A stretch of 64,000 nt of DNA from Rhizobium sp. Root274 (GTDB lineage Bacteria > Pseudomonadota > Alphaproteobacteria > Rhizobiales > Rhizobiaceae). The stretch's first letter is position 1, and each line of letters starts with the position of its first letter. The DNA is taken from contig NZ_LMJE01000001.1 of NCBI RefSeq assembly GCF_001429245.1, positions 187,186-251,185 on the forward strand, in the 5' to 3' direction. Below are positions 17,977 through 26,492 of the stretch, piece by piece. Position numbers and translations under genes: made by a program. The notes under the pieces are model-generated. The model was given only the letters and a program-made list of their open reading frames with translations, was not told where the DNA came from and searched no databases.

Positions 17977-18303
17977 GGTCAGATCCTGATCCTGAATGTG
18001 ATTGCGGCGCTGTGGCCGCCAGAAACGCGGTCAAACCATGCCGTCCGGTGGAAGGCAAGCATTTTTCCATCACGACAGCTGCGCCTGACACGCACGGCTT
18101 TGCCGGCAGAAGGTCCACTTGCGCCGCAGCTGTTGTTCCAGCCTCTCTAATGCAGGCAGAAATCGGGCGTGTATCATGAAGAAAGTTTAATGGAATTCAG
18201 TAGCTTAAGATCTGGAAACGGACATGGTTTAATACCAGTTTCTTTTCTGCAAGCGCGCGACGGAATCCCCCGCCATCGCTCCATGCTCGAAAGGATGAAG
18301 ACC
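17977..18303. other. Gene-free stretch between ribH and the small exported gene
   Basis: About 330 bp with no supported gene, positioned as a divergent promoter region. I looked for an FMN riboswitch on the ribH strand and do not see its conserved core. An AT-rich part at about 18170-18240 with several TTTAAT/CTTAAG elements is the likely promoter zone for the rightward gene. Confidence 0.5.
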
Positions 18304-18663
18304 ATGAACCGCTTTGCAACCCTTTTCAGTGCCTCCGCTCTCTCGACGATCGCCTTCGGTGCAGACAGCTATGCTGCCATGCCGCACCCGGGCACTGCGT
18401 CCGAGCAGCAAATCGAAACCACGATCACCAGGCTTTCTCCCAGCGCGTATAACGTGGTCCTGATCGACTCGATCCGGGATGATCATAGCGAACCACCATT
18501 CGCTCATGTCACGCCGCAATCGCATGAGGCACGCCTCGTCCAGGCCTCGGTCATTGCCAATCCGGCGCTGTCGCGCAAGCTGCAGGCCCAGAATGTCGAA
18601 CTCGACAATATCGTCGGGGCCGAAACCGCGGCAGACGGAAGCGTCACCTTCTATCTCCGCTGA
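18304..18663 (+). CDS. Small exported hypothetical protein
   Basis: A 119-residue protein beginning MNRFATLFSASALSTIAFGA with a probable Sec signal peptide cleaved near SYA-AMPH, and a mature part of about 90 residues without cysteines. A GGATGAAG element precedes ATG 18304; several upstream in-frame starts give no signal peptide at the N-terminus. I do not recognise the family. It occupies part of the space between ribH and ribD. Confidence 0.65.
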   Translation: MNRFATLFSASALSTIAFGADSYAAMPHPGTASEQQIETTITRLSPSAYNVVLIDSIRDDHSEPPFAHVTPQSHEARLVQASVIANPALSRKLQAQNVELDNIVGAETAADGSVTFYLR

Positions 18664-18812
18664 TCCAGAACCTCACCTGTCTGCGGACCCCGTGCAGCCG
18701 GCGCGGGGTCTGGCCGCTGAAGCGAGGGCGGAACAATTCCACGACCTTTCGTGTTTCCGATCTACGAAAGAGGCCCAGGCGCTCTTTCACTCACCGGATA
18801 AAGGAGGCTCCC

Positions 18813-18890
18813 ATGGGTCGTGGTATTCTTATGTGGCTGGTCGGCGTGCCGATCCCGATCATCATTCTGATCATGCTGTTCTGGCGCTAA
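18813..18890 (+). CDS. Tiny hydrophobic membrane protein, 25 residues
   Basis: The frame from ATG 18813 to TAA 18890 encodes a 25-residue peptide: MGRGILMWLVGVPI, then PIIILIMLFWR. It is almost all hydrophobic, with a PIP turn and a basic C-terminal residue, as in small inner-membrane proteins. A textbook AAGGAGG lies seven bases before the ATG, the strongest ribosome binding site in this area. Its stop overlaps the 3' end of the convergent ribD gene by 4 bp. From memory, very similar peptides are conserved in Rhizobiales as hypothetical proteins. Confidence 0.72.
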   Translation: MGRGILMWLVGVPIPIIILIMLFWR

Positions 18891-19975
18891 AGCCAGGCAG
18901 AAACCGGCAGCCGCTCCAGGATCTGCCGGCTATCCCGGCCGAAGCTTTGCTCTTCCAGAAGCACGAAGCCTGCCGGGCGAAATTCTCGGGTGATGGGGGA
19001 CGCGATGCCCCCCTCCCCGACGACGGCGTCTCCCGTATAAAGATGGATGCGATCGACCAGGCCTTGCGCCAGCAGATCGCCCGCAACACGCGCTCCACCT
19101 TCCACCATCAATGAGGATATCCCCCGTTCCGCGAGGATATGCAGAAGGTGTTCGAGCCCCGTGGTCTCCACGATCTCCACCCCCAGACCTTCCAGCGCCT
19201 TACGGTTGCCGATGGCCGAAGGTGCGACCGCCAGCAGCACCGGCACGTCTCTTGCTGTTTTGGCCATCTTGGATGACGGCGGAAGTTCGGCGCGGCGGTC
19301 AAGCACGATCCTGATCGGAGAGGCTCCTTCCAGGCCGGGCAACCGCACCGTCAGCTCCGGATCGTCGGCCAATGCGGTACCGATACCAACAAGAATGGCA
19401 TCGCTCGCCGCCCGCAGCCGGTGCACCTCTTCCTTGGATTGAGCGCCCGTGATGGCGATCTGTCCCGCCCCCAGTCTGCCCAACATGCCATCGGAGGATA
19501 CAGCAAGTTTCAGAGTCACTTGCGGACGTCCCTTCGTCTGACGCGTCAGGTAGCCGCCCATGGCGCGACGCGCTTCCTTCTGGAGAATTCCGATCGTGAC
19601 CTCGATGTCGGCATCGGCGAGGATCTTCAGGCCCTGACCGGAGACGCGCGGATCCGGGTCAGCCACGGCGACTACTACCCGCGCAATGCCGGCAGCGACG
19701 ATCGCGTTTGCACAAGGGGGCGTTTTGCCGTGGTGGGAACAGGGTTCGAGGGTGACATAGGCCGTCGCACCGCGCGCTTCGTCGCCGGCTTCGGCGAGTG
19801 CCTGGGGCTCTGCATGGGGGCGGCCACCCGGCGCCGTAACACCGCGACCAACAACCTTACCATCCTTGACGATCAGGCAACCGACGGATGGATTGGAGCC
19901 GGTCTGGCCGACATGCTGTAGAGAGAGCGCGATTGCCTCGCGCATGAAGGCTTCGTCGGTCGCCGTGATCGACAC
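18887..19975 (-). CDS. ribD: Bifunctional riboflavin biosynthesis deaminase/reductase
   Basis: A 362-residue two-domain enzyme. The N-terminal deaminase has the zinc motifs GGRPHAEPQAL and PCSHHGKTPPCANAI; the C-terminal reductase (from about residue 150) uses NADPH (VTLKLAVSSDGMLG, ILVGIGTALADDPELTVR, LMVEGGARVAGDLL). It converts the GTP cyclohydrolase II product to the ribitylamino-pyrimidine. The start is GTG 19975, three bases after the nrdR stop, so translation is probably coupled. Confidence 0.95.
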   Translation of the reverse strand: MSITATDEAFMREAIALSLQHVGQTGSNPSVGCLIVKDGKVVGRGVTAPGGRPHAEPQALAEAGDEARGATAYVTLEPCSHHGKTPPCANAIVAAGIARVVVAVADPDPRVSGQGLKILADADIEVTIGILQKEARRAMGGYLTRQTKGRPQVTLKLAVSSDGMLGRLGAGQIAITGAQSKEEVHRLRAASDAILVGIGTALADDPELTVRLPGLEGASPIRIVLDRRAELPPSSKMAKTARDVPVLLAVAPSAIGNRKALEGLGVEIVETTGLEHLLHILAERGISSLMVEGGARVAGDLLAQGLVDRIHLYTGDAVVGEGGIASPITREFRPAGFVLLEEQSFGRDSRQILERLPVSAWL

Positions 19976-19978
19976 GGC

Positions 19979-20455
19979 CTAGTCCGCAACGCTGTCGCGC
20001 GAGATCTTTGCATTGATCTCGGCAATCACGTTCTCGAAATCCTCAGCATGGGAGAAATCGCGATAGACCGAGGCGTAGCGCACGAAGGCGACGTCATCGA
20101 GTGTCTTCAGGGCTTCGAGCACCTGGAGGCCGATTTCTTCCGAGGAAATTTCCGTCTCACCTGAACTTTCGAGGCGACGGACGATGCCGGACACGGCCCG
20201 CTCGATGCGCTCGTTGTCAACAGGCCGTTTGCGCAGCGCGATCTGGAAAGACCGCACCAGCTTGTCGCGGGCAAAGGGGGCCTTGCGGCCGGTCTTCTTG
20301 AGGACCATCAGCTCACGCAGCTGCACCCGTTCGAATGTGGTGAAGCGACCGCCGCAATCGGGGCAGATCCGCCGCCGGCGAATGGAGGTGTTATCCTCCG
20401 CCGGCCGCGAATCCTTCACCTGGGTCTCGTCCGAGCCACAAAAAGGGCAGCGCAT
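19979..20455 (-). CDS. nrdR: Transcriptional repressor NrdR
   Basis: A 158-residue regulator of ribonucleotide reductase genes. The N-terminal zinc ribbon ([17 protein letters not shown] and [12 protein letters not shown]) is followed by the ATP-cone ([20 protein letters not shown]) that senses ATP/dATP. It lies 11 bp after glyA and just before ribD, a conserved alphaproteobacterial order. Its NrdR-box targets are probably outside the window. Confidence 0.97.
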   Translation of the reverse strand: MRCPFCGSDETQVKDSRPAEDNTSIRRRRICPDCGGRFTTFERVQLRELMVLKKTGRKAPFARDKLVRSFQIALRKRPVDNERIERAVSGIVRRLESSGETEISSEEIGLQVLEALKTLDDVAFVRYASVYRDFSHAEDFENVIAEINAKISRDSVAD

Positions 20456-20466
20456 CAGCCTTTGCC

Positions 20467-21756
20467 TTACATGTAAGGGTACATGGGGAAGCGGTCCGTC
20501 AGGGCCACAACCTTGTCACGCACGGCCGCTTCAACCGAAGCATTGCCTTCGTCGGAATTGGCAACCTTCAGACCGTCGAGCACTTCAACGATCAGGTTGC
20601 CGATTTCCTTGAACTCGGCTTCCTTGAAGCCGCGGGTCGTGCCGGCCGGCGTGCCGAGACGGATGCCCGAGGTGACGAAGGGCTTTTCCGGGTCGAAGGG
20701 GATGCCGTTCTTGTTGCAGGTGATGTAGGCGCGGCCGAGGCCGGCTTCCGCACGCTTGCCTGTTGCATTCTTCTTGCGAAGGTCGACCAGCATCAGGTGG
20801 TTGTCGGTACCGCCGGAGACGATATCGAGATTGTGGCTGATGAGAGTTTCAGCCAGCGTCTTGGCGTTCTTGACGACCTGAGCGGCGTAATCCTTGAATT
20901 CCGGCTTCAGCGCTTCACCAAAAGCAACGGCTTTTGCCGCGATGACATGCATCAGCGGACCGCCCTGGAGGCCCGGAAAAACGGCCGAGTTGAACTTCTT
21001 TGCCAGATCCTCGTCGTTCGTCAGGATCATGCCGCCGCGCGGGCCGCGCAGCGACTTGTGGGTCGTGGAGGTCGCGACGTGGCAATGCGGGAACGGCGAC
21101 GGATGCTGGCCACCGGCTACGAGGCCGGCGATGTGAGCCATGTCGACCATGAGGTAAGCGCCGACCGAATCGGCGATCTCGCGGAAACGCTTCCAGTCCC
21201 AGGTGCGGGAATAGGCGGTGCCGCCGGCGATGATCAGCTTCGGCTTGTGCTGCTCGGCCTTCTTGGCCACATCTTCCATGTCGAGCTGGTGGTCGTCTTC
21301 ACGCACGCCGTAGGAGACGACGTTGAACCACTTGCCGGACATGTTGACCGGCGAACCATGGGTCAGGTGACCGCCCGAGTTCAGGTCGAGGCCCATGAAG
21401 GTGTCGCCTGGCTGCAGGAGCGCCAGGAAGACGGCCTGGTTCATTTGGCTACCGGAGTTCGGCTGGACGTTGGCGAAGTTGACGCCGAAGAGCTTCTTGG
21501 CGCGTTCGATCGCGAGTTCTTCGGCGATGTCGACGAACTGGCAGCCGCCGTAATAGCGCTTGCCCGGATATCCCTCGGCATACTTGTTCGTCATGATCGA
21601 GCCCTGGGCTTCGAGCACGGCGCGCGAGACGATGTTTTCAGAAGCGATCAGTTCGATCTCGTGGCGTTGACGACCGAGTTCTTTCTCGATCGCACCGAAA
21701 ATCTCCGGATCGGTATCGGCGAGAGAACGAGAAAAGAAGGCATCGTTGTTCGACAT
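20467..21756 (-). CDS. glyA: Serine hydroxymethyltransferase
   Basis: A 429-residue PLP enzyme that interconverts serine and glycine and loads tetrahydrofolate with one-carbon units. The PLP lysine is Lys234 ([15 protein letters not shown]). It has normal family length. GAGGAG precedes the start by about 10 bases. It heads glyA-nrdR-ribD, linking one-carbon supply, deoxynucleotide control and riboflavin. Confidence 0.98.
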   Translation of the reverse strand: MSNNDAFFSRSLADTDPEIFGAIEKELGRQRHEIELIASENIVSRAVLEAQGSIMTNKYAEGYPGKRYYGGCQFVDIAEELAIERAKKLFGVNFANVQPNSGSQMNQAVFLALLQPGDTFMGLDLNSGGHLTHGSPVNMSGKWFNVVSYGVREDDHQLDMEDVAKKAEQHKPKLIIAGGTAYSRTWDWKRFREIADSVGAYLMVDMAHIAGLVAGGQHPSPFPHCHVATSTTHKSLRGPRGGMILTNDEDLAKKFNSAVFPGLQGGPLMHVIAAKAVAFGEALKPEFKDYAAQVVKNAKTLAETLISHNLDIVSGGTDNHLMLVDLRKKNATGKRAEAGLGRAYITCNKNGIPFDPEKPFVTSGIRLGTPAGTTRGFKEAEFKEIGNLIVEVLDGLKVANSDEGNASVEAAVRDKVVALTDRFPMYPYM

Positions 21757-21887
21757 GATCGCTGGCTCCTCAAAAGCGTTTGATGCTGTGGGGTCTTAAA
21801 CTTCCGCAGTCACGAGAGCAATACGGAGAACGACATTTGCGGATCAATTGGCGCGCCCATTGGGCTGTGGCCTGCGACAAATAGACA

Positions 21888-21912
21888 AAGCCGCGCCCGG
21901 AGGACGCGGCTT
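21888..21912 (-). terminator. Likely terminator of the L,D-transpeptidase gene
   Basis: AAGCCGCG and CGCGGCTT form an 8-bp stem with a nine-base loop. On the minus strand it is followed by TTTGTCTATTT, 38 bp after the transpeptidase stop. Confidence 0.65.
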
Positions 21913-21949
21913 GCGATGTCAATCATCATTCGGGCATCAACCGGCCTGC

Positions 21950-23278
21950 TTATTGCGGCAGAATGTCATCATCAATGGAGCCGCTTGCCTGCTCCTGGCC
22001 GATATTGGTCTGCAGCGCCAGCTGCGCGTCGCCATCCAGCTGGTAGATATCGTCGCGGAACTGGACGACTCCCTGCTTGGGCGACCAGGCGGTGAGATAG
22101 ACCCAGTGCACGCCGATCTCGTCTGCCACCTTGATGGGGGTGTTGACGCGGCTTGCAATGACACGTTCGATCTGCTGGCGGTTCCAGCCGGGCGTATTCT
22201 TGAGAACCCAGACGACGACGTCGCGGACGTTCTGGATACGCACGCAGCCCGAGGATTCGAAGCGCATCAGCTTGTTGAACAGGCCTTGGGTGGGCGTGTC
22301 GTGCATGTAGACGCCATCAGGGCTCGGGAAGTTGATCTTCGTCGACGACATCGCGTTGATCTTGCCGGGGTCCTGGCGGAAGGTCAGGTTCGGGGCCTTA
22401 GGCGCGAACCAGTCCACGCTTTCAGGCGCTACTTCGTTGCCGTTGCCGTCGATCAGGCGGATGGCGTTGCGCGTCAGATAGGTCGGATCCTTCTGCATCA
22501 GCGGCACGATGTCCTTCTCGACGATCGAGCGCGGTGCTGTCCAGTAGGGATTGAGGATGATGTCGGAGACCTTGGAGCTGACGAGCGGCGACGGGCGGCT
22601 GATGCGGCCGACGATCGCCGTGTTGCGCAGAGCGACCTGGTCACTTTCGACGGCTTCCACATAGGCCGCCGGAATGTTGACGACGATGTAGCGGTTCTCC
22701 AGCGGCTTTGCGAGCGTGTCCTGCAGGCGCTGGAAGTTGACGTTCAGCTGGTTGAGCCGCATGTCGGCTGGAATATTGAGCGCCTTCAGCGTGAATTCAC
22801 CGATCACACCATCTTCCGGCAGACCGTGACGGGCCTGGAAGCGCTTGACGGCCCCGTCGACATAGCTGTCGAAGGAATTCGACATGCCGGCTTCCTGCGG
22901 CAGGTCGCCGGCGACCATCAGGCGCTGGCGCAGGGCCTGGACCGACGGATCGGTGACGCCAAGCTGCAGCTTGACCGAAGGATTGACCTGGGGCCAGCCG
23001 CCGTTCGAGACGATCATCTGGTACTGGCCGATGGCCTGCTGAATGTTCATCAGGCTGGTGGGGCTGAGCATCGCGGTGTTGGACACAACCGTCGCGGTCG
23101 TGCGCGACGCCTGCGCATCGAACTGATCGTCCCAGTTGCCGCGGCGCGGAGCATTGATCAATTCGTCCACCGCCGTCTGTGCAGCGGCCTGACCGGCGAT
23201 AGCCGCGACACCCATTGCAGCAGCACCGCGCAGCAACGACCGCCGTGAAAGATCAACGATTCCCGTTTTCTTCGACAT
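21950..23278 (-). CDS. Tat-exported L,D-transpeptidase (YkuD, YcbB-like)
   Basis: A 442-residue peptidoglycan cross-linking enzyme that makes 3-3 links. It starts with a twin-arginine signal (LSRRSLLRGAAAMGVAAIAG), then a scaffold region, a peptidoglycan-binding-like domain (about 110-170, VKRFQARHGLPEDGVIG) and a YkuD domain (about 195-370). His326 (MHDTPTQGLF) and the catalytic Cys345 in ESSGCVRIQN are present. The position downstream of ldtR matches the ldtR-ldtP pair described in Liberibacter and Sinorhizobium, where LdtR controls this enzyme. The start at 23278 follows GGGAAT; a CtrA-type half site lies about 50 bp upstream. Confidence 0.93.
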   Translation of the reverse strand: MSKKTGIVDLSRRSLLRGAAAMGVAAIAGQAAAQTAVDELINAPRRGNWDDQFDAQASRTTATVVSNTAMLSPTSLMNIQQAIGQYQMIVSNGGWPQVNPSVKLQLGVTDPSVQALRQRLMVAGDLPQEAGMSNSFDSYVDGAVKRFQARHGLPEDGVIGEFTLKALNIPADMRLNQLNVNFQRLQDTLAKPLENRYIVVNIPAAYVEAVESDQVALRNTAIVGRISRPSPLVSSKVSDIILNPYWTAPRSIVEKDIVPLMQKDPTYLTRNAIRLIDGNGNEVAPESVDWFAPKAPNLTFRQDPGKINAMSSTKINFPSPDGVYMHDTPTQGLFNKLMRFESSGCVRIQNVRDVVVWVLKNTPGWNRQQIERVIASRVNTPIKVADEIGVHWVYLTAWSPKQGVVQFRDDIYQLDGDAQLALQTNIGQEQASGSIDDDILPQ

Positions 23279-23325
23279 ATTCCCTACCGTTTCATCCTGA
23301 ACCAGAACCAGACGCATACCGCTTC

Positions 23326-23431
23326 ATGGTTAACAAAGCGCCGCCAAAAGGACGTGCCAGCTCGTTGTTGGGTGTTTGGGAGGCGACAAGGCCGCACACT
23401 CCGCTCGCCCGGCGGTCCCATATCAATATGG
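23326..23431. promoter_or_regulatory. Upstream region of the L,D-transpeptidase: CtrA-type half site and short palindrome
   Basis: ATGGTTAA at 23326-23333 is the complement of TTAACCAT, the half site reported for CtrA in alphaproteobacteria, 48 bp upstream of the start. CCATAT-CA-ATATGG at 23418-23431 is a 6+6 bp inverted repeat further upstream. The remainder of the 300-bp gap shows no gene. Confidence 0.35.
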
Positions 23432-23505
23432 CCAATTCGTGTCACCAAGAGGTTGTGTCACGAGAGCGTGTCCAAGGACCAAAACCTTGTGACCGACAAA
23501 CGACA

Positions 23506-23538
23506 AAACCGGCCGCTTCACGAGGAAGCGTCCGGTTT
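23506..23538 (-). terminator. Probable terminator of ldtR
   Basis: AAACCGG-C-CGCTT and AAGCG-T-CCGGTTT pair around CACGAGG. On the minus strand the stem is followed by a TTTTGTCGTTTGTC tract, about 40 bp after the ldtR stop. It would separate ldtR from the transpeptidase transcript. Confidence 0.65.
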
Positions 23539-23579
23539 GGTGCGGTGGATCGCGGTCTGGAGGTCGGCGAGCGGAAAGC

Positions 23580-24089
23580 TCAGAGGCGGTACAAAATCTG
23601 GTCGTTCCAGAAGCGGTCGAGGCGTTGCAGGAGCTTGTTCATCTGGGTGAACTCGTCGGTGCCGATGCCGCCGACCTTCTGGATCGAGCCGATGTGGCGC
23701 TCATAGAGCTTGGCAACGGTTTCGGCGACTTCCTGGCCGGCATCCGTCAGGCTGATGCGGACCGAGCGACGATCGACACGCGAGCGCTGGTGGTTGATGA
23801 AGCCGAGGTCGACGAGCTTCTTGACGTTGTAGGAAACGTTCGAGCCGAGGTAGTAGCCGCGCGAGCGCAGTTCACCGGCGGTCAGTTCGGCATTGCCGAT
23901 GTTGAAGAGGAGCAGCGCCTGGATGGCGTTGACGTCGGAGCGACCCTTGCGGTCGAACTCGTCCTTGATGACATCGAGAAGGCGGCGGTGGAGACGTTCC
24001 ACCAGGTGCAGGGATTCCAGGTAGAGCGAGCGGATTGCTTCTTCCTGCGGATCAAGGGGGGCGGCCTGCGGCTTGAGCTTCGTGTTCAT
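23580..24089 (-). CDS. ldtR: MarR-family transcriptional regulator LdtR
   Basis: A 169-residue MarR-type winged-helix repressor/activator (VNAIQALLLFNIGNAELTAG, ELRSRGYYLGSNVSYNVKKL, VDRRSVRISLTDAG wing). The sequence matches what I know as LdtR, which in Liberibacter asiaticus and S. meliloti regulates an L,D-transpeptidase and stress tolerance. The start at 24089 follows a GAGGCAGATCGAT leader. A 16-bp near-palindrome 77 bp upstream is shared with a methyltransferase promoter at 28.4 kb. Confidence 0.9.
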   Translation of the reverse strand: MNTKLKPQAAPLDPQEEAIRSLYLESLHLVERLHRRLLDVIKDEFDRKGRSDVNAIQALLLFNIGNAELTAGELRSRGYYLGSNVSYNVKKLVDLGFINHQRSRVDRRSVRISLTDAGQEVAETVAKLYERHIGSIQKVGGIGTDEFTQMNKLLQRLDRFWNDQILYRL

Positions 24090-24165
24090 ATCGATCTGCC
24101 TCACTGTTTTGTTTGGCGGTGTTGGTTTTTTCTCCCGCCTTGATGAGGACAGTATCCAATGCGCA

Positions 24166-24181
24166 TAAAATTCTATTTAAA
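24166..24181. promoter_or_regulatory. 16-bp near-palindrome upstream of ldtR (copy 1)
   Basis: TAAAATTCTATTTAAA contains the inverted repeat AAAT-TCT-ATTT with flanking near-symmetry, a size usual for MarR operators. The identical 16 bp recur at 28406-28421 in the same orientation relative to the downstream gene. Autoregulation by LdtR is the simplest reading; a shared promoter element (TAGAAT on the coding strand) is the alternative. Confidence 0.5.
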
Positions 24182-24221
24182 ACGCAGGCTTAACAGAGGC
24201 TTACCAAAGCCCGTCCTGGGA

Positions 24222-24659
24222 TCAGGGTAAATCAACGGTTAGCGTCTCCCGCTTGTGTCTGCTTTCGAGCCACAACGCCAGGCGGAAGGCCAGGTAAAGT
24301 ACCGCCACGGAAACATGCATCACGATGGCCAACATATTGCTGCCGAAGATATCGGGCCAGACGGAAAACATCAGGACCTGGCCGCCCGCTGCAATCAGCC
24401 ACATCACCGGCCCCCACGAGCCGGTGAGCCACAGACCGAGGGCGGCGACCGGGAAGACGACGGCAAGCCCAGCCGCTGCGACGCGCCAGGGCAGAGACAA
24501 GAGATCAAAGCGTCCGAGCCCGCCATGGCTATAGCCGACGAGCATGCCCCAATATTGCAGGCCGAACCAAAGGCAGGCGAGCGCCACGAGCCGCAGGAAC
24601 AGAATATAGATGAACTCCGTCAGGCTGCGGAGAGACGTGGTCGGCGAATCAGCTTCCAT
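24222..24659 (-). CDS. DUF6163-family membrane protein
   Basis: A 145-residue protein with four predicted membrane segments (FIYILFLRLVALACLWFGLQ; LPWRVAAAGLAVVFPVAAL; PVMWLIAAGGQVLMF; LAIVMHVSVAVLYLAFRLAL) and a basic tail. I know this family from Rhizobiales genomes near hemB and ldtR, without assigned function. The start at 24659 (MEADSPTTSL) is chosen because the frame upstream is arginine- and cysteine-rich and unlikely to be coding. It diverges from hemB. Confidence 0.75.
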   Translation of the reverse strand: MEADSPTTSLRSLTEFIYILFLRLVALACLWFGLQYWGMLVGYSHGGLGRFDLLSLPWRVAAAGLAVVFPVAALGLWLTGSWGPVMWLIAAGGQVLMFSVWPDIFGSNMLAIVMHVSVAVLYLAFRLALWLESRHKRETLTVDLP

Positions 24660-24823
24660 GGCGTCCAAGATAGGGCCTCCCCCTGACGACCGCCAGCAGC
24701 AGCAGACCGCACTTTCCTTGCGCTTGCGCTTGCGACACACGGTCGTTTTGCAAGCGGCGGGCGGCATGTTATCAGCAGCAACCAAAGACGGCAAAAGACG
24801 AAGACCAGATCAAGGACGAGACG

Positions 24824-25840
24824 ATGACGGACAAGACCCATTCCGTGGATGACGTGACCGGCCATCGGCGCATGCGGCGCCTGCGCAAGGCAGACTGGCA
24901 GCGGCGCATGGTGCAGGAGAACCGGCTGACCGTCGACGATCTGATCTGGCCGATCTTCGTCGTGCCCGGCAGCGGCATCATGGACCCGATTGCCGCTATG
25001 CCCGGAGTTTTCAGGATGAGCGTCGACAAGGCGGTGGAGGCGGCGAAGGAAGCGGCTGATCTCGGCATTCCTGCGATCGCCACCTTCCCGAATGTCGAGA
25101 TGGGTCTGCGGGACGAAACCGGTTCGCATATCCTCGTTGCCGACAACCTGATCAACCAGACCACGGCTGCGATCAAGAAGGCCGTGCCCAATATCGGCAT
25201 CATCACCGACGTGGCGCTCGACCCCTTCACCAGCCATGGGCATGACGGGATTTTGCGTGAAGGCGAGATCGTCAATGACGAGACGGTCGACCAGCTGGTG
25301 CGGGCAGCCGTGGCCCAGGCCGATGCCGGCTCCGACGTCATTGCGCCCTCGGACATGATGGACGGGCGCATCGGTGCGATCCGCCGCGGGCTCGATGCTG
25401 CCGGGCACCAGGCGGTCGGCATCATGTCCTATGCCACGAAGTTTGCCTCCTGCTATTATGGCCCGTACCGAGAAGCGATTTCGACCAGCGGCCTGCTGAA
25501 GGGCGACAAGAAGACCTATTACATCGACCCCGCCAACGGCACGGAAGCGATCCGGGATGCCGCGCTCGATGTCGAGGAAGGCGCCGACATGTTGATGGTC
25601 AAGCCAGGCCTTCCTTATCTCGATATCTGCTGGCGCATGAAGGAAGCCTTCGGGCTTCCGGTCTTTGCCTATCAGGTGTCGGGTGAGTACAGCCAGATCA
25701 AGGCGGCCGCCGCCAATGGCTGGATCGATGGCGAGCGGGCCATGCTGGAAACGCTGCTCTGCTTCAAGCGGGCCGGCTGTGACGGCATCCTTACCTATTT
25801 CGCCGTCGAGGTGGCCCGTCACCTCGCACGCAAGGGATGA
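24824..25840 (+). CDS. hemB: Delta-aminolevulinic acid dehydratase (porphobilinogen synthase), Mg-type
   Basis: A 338-residue enzyme joining two aminolevulinate molecules in haem synthesis. The Schiff-base lysines are Lys206 (SYATKFASCYYGP) and Lys260 (MLMVKPGLPYLD). The metal site reads DVALDPFTSHGHDG (residues 129-142), with Asp/Ala where zinc enzymes have Cys, so it should be zinc-independent and Mg-responsive, as shown for rhizobial HemB. AAGGACGAG precedes the start. Confidence 0.97.
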   Translation: MTDKTHSVDDVTGHRRMRRLRKADWQRRMVQENRLTVDDLIWPIFVVPGSGIMDPIAAMPGVFRMSVDKAVEAAKEAADLGIPAIATFPNVEMGLRDETGSHILVADNLINQTTAAIKKAVPNIGIITDVALDPFTSHGHDGILREGEIVNDETVDQLVRAAVAQADAGSDVIAPSDMMDGRIGAIRRGLDAAGHQAVGIMSYATKFASCYYGPYREAISTSGLLKGDKKTYYIDPANGTEAIRDAALDVEEGADMLMVKPGLPYLDICWRMKEAFGLPVFAYQVSGEYSQIKAAAANGWIDGERAMLETLLCFKRAGCDGILTYFAVEVARHLARKG

Positions 25841-25909
25841 CGCCTGACGGATTATTGTATTCGTCCCGGGAATTCCCATATCTGGGGAACAACCAAAGGA
25901 GTTCCGCCC

Positions 25910-26368
25910 ATGAGCCTCGACAGTAATTCGTCCTATGCCGCCCCCGAAGACTGGCGCGCCTATAGCGGCGTGCTGTCGCGCAGGGTGTTCGCCTTTATCG
26001 TCGACTACCTGTTCATCGGTCTCCTGTGGATCCCGGCAGCCGTGGTCGTGTTCTTCCTCGGCATCCTGACGCTGGGGCTGGGCTGGTTTCTCTATCCGAT
26101 CCTGTTTTTCGTCGTGGCCGGTCTCTATTTTGGCATGTCGCTCGCGGGTCCCTCGCAAGCCACGCCCGGCATGCGGATGATGGGTATTGCCATGGTCCGC
26201 CTGGATGGACGCAAGCTCGACTTCATCACCGCCATCGCACATCTGGCGCTGTTCTGGATCCTGAACTCGGTGCTGACGCCCCTTATCCTGCTGGCGGGTC
26301 TCTTCATCGAGCGCTCGCGCCTGGTGCACGATCTGCTCGTCGGGACGGCAACCGTCCGCACCTACTGA
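25910..26368 (+). CDS. RDD-family membrane protein
   Basis: A 152-residue protein with the RDD domain: the first membrane segment begins SRRVFAFIVDYLFIGLLW (Arg and Asp positions of the family), two more segments follow, and it ends IERSRLVHDLLVGTATVR. The family function is uncertain; transport or envelope roles have been proposed. A perfect AAGGAG precedes ATG 25910. It lies 69 bp downstream of hemB. Confidence 0.88.
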   Translation: MSLDSNSSYAAPEDWRAYSGVLSRRVFAFIVDYLFIGLLWIPAAVVVFFLGILTLGLGWFLYPILFFVVAGLYFGMSLAGPSQATPGMRMMGIAMVRLDGRKLDFITAIAHLALFWILNSVLTPLILLAGLFIERSRLVHDLLVGTATVRTY

Positions 26369-26397
26369 AACTTTTCCTCGTCCAGCGTCTTTAAGAA

Positions 26398-26428
26398 AAC
26401 ACTCCGGGATCAACCCGGAGTGTTGACG
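26398..26428 (+). terminator. Hairpin terminator after the RDD gene
   Basis: AACACTCCGGG, loop ATCAA and CCCGGAGTGTT form a perfect 11-bp stem, followed by GACGTTTTGC. The U-tract is short but the stem is strong. Confidence 0.7.
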
Positions 26429-26492
26429 TTTTGCATTCTTGCGCCATCCTAGTCTCAGAGATGACGTGACAGAGGATTCTCTTCGGCGACAG

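Noticed and set aside
17977-18303. A possible FMN riboswitch upstream of ribH
   Set aside because: I looked for the conserved core on the ribH strand and did not find it.
24190-24204. A second CtrA site upstream of ldtR (TTAA-N7-TTAC)
   Set aside because: The second half deviates from TTAA, and the position is further upstream than usual; too weak to list as a site.
24620-26413. A 597-codon open frame on the minus strand across hemB and the RDD gene
   Set aside because: It is the antisense shadow of two well-supported genes in high-GC DNA, with His/Arg/Asp-rich composition and no domain.
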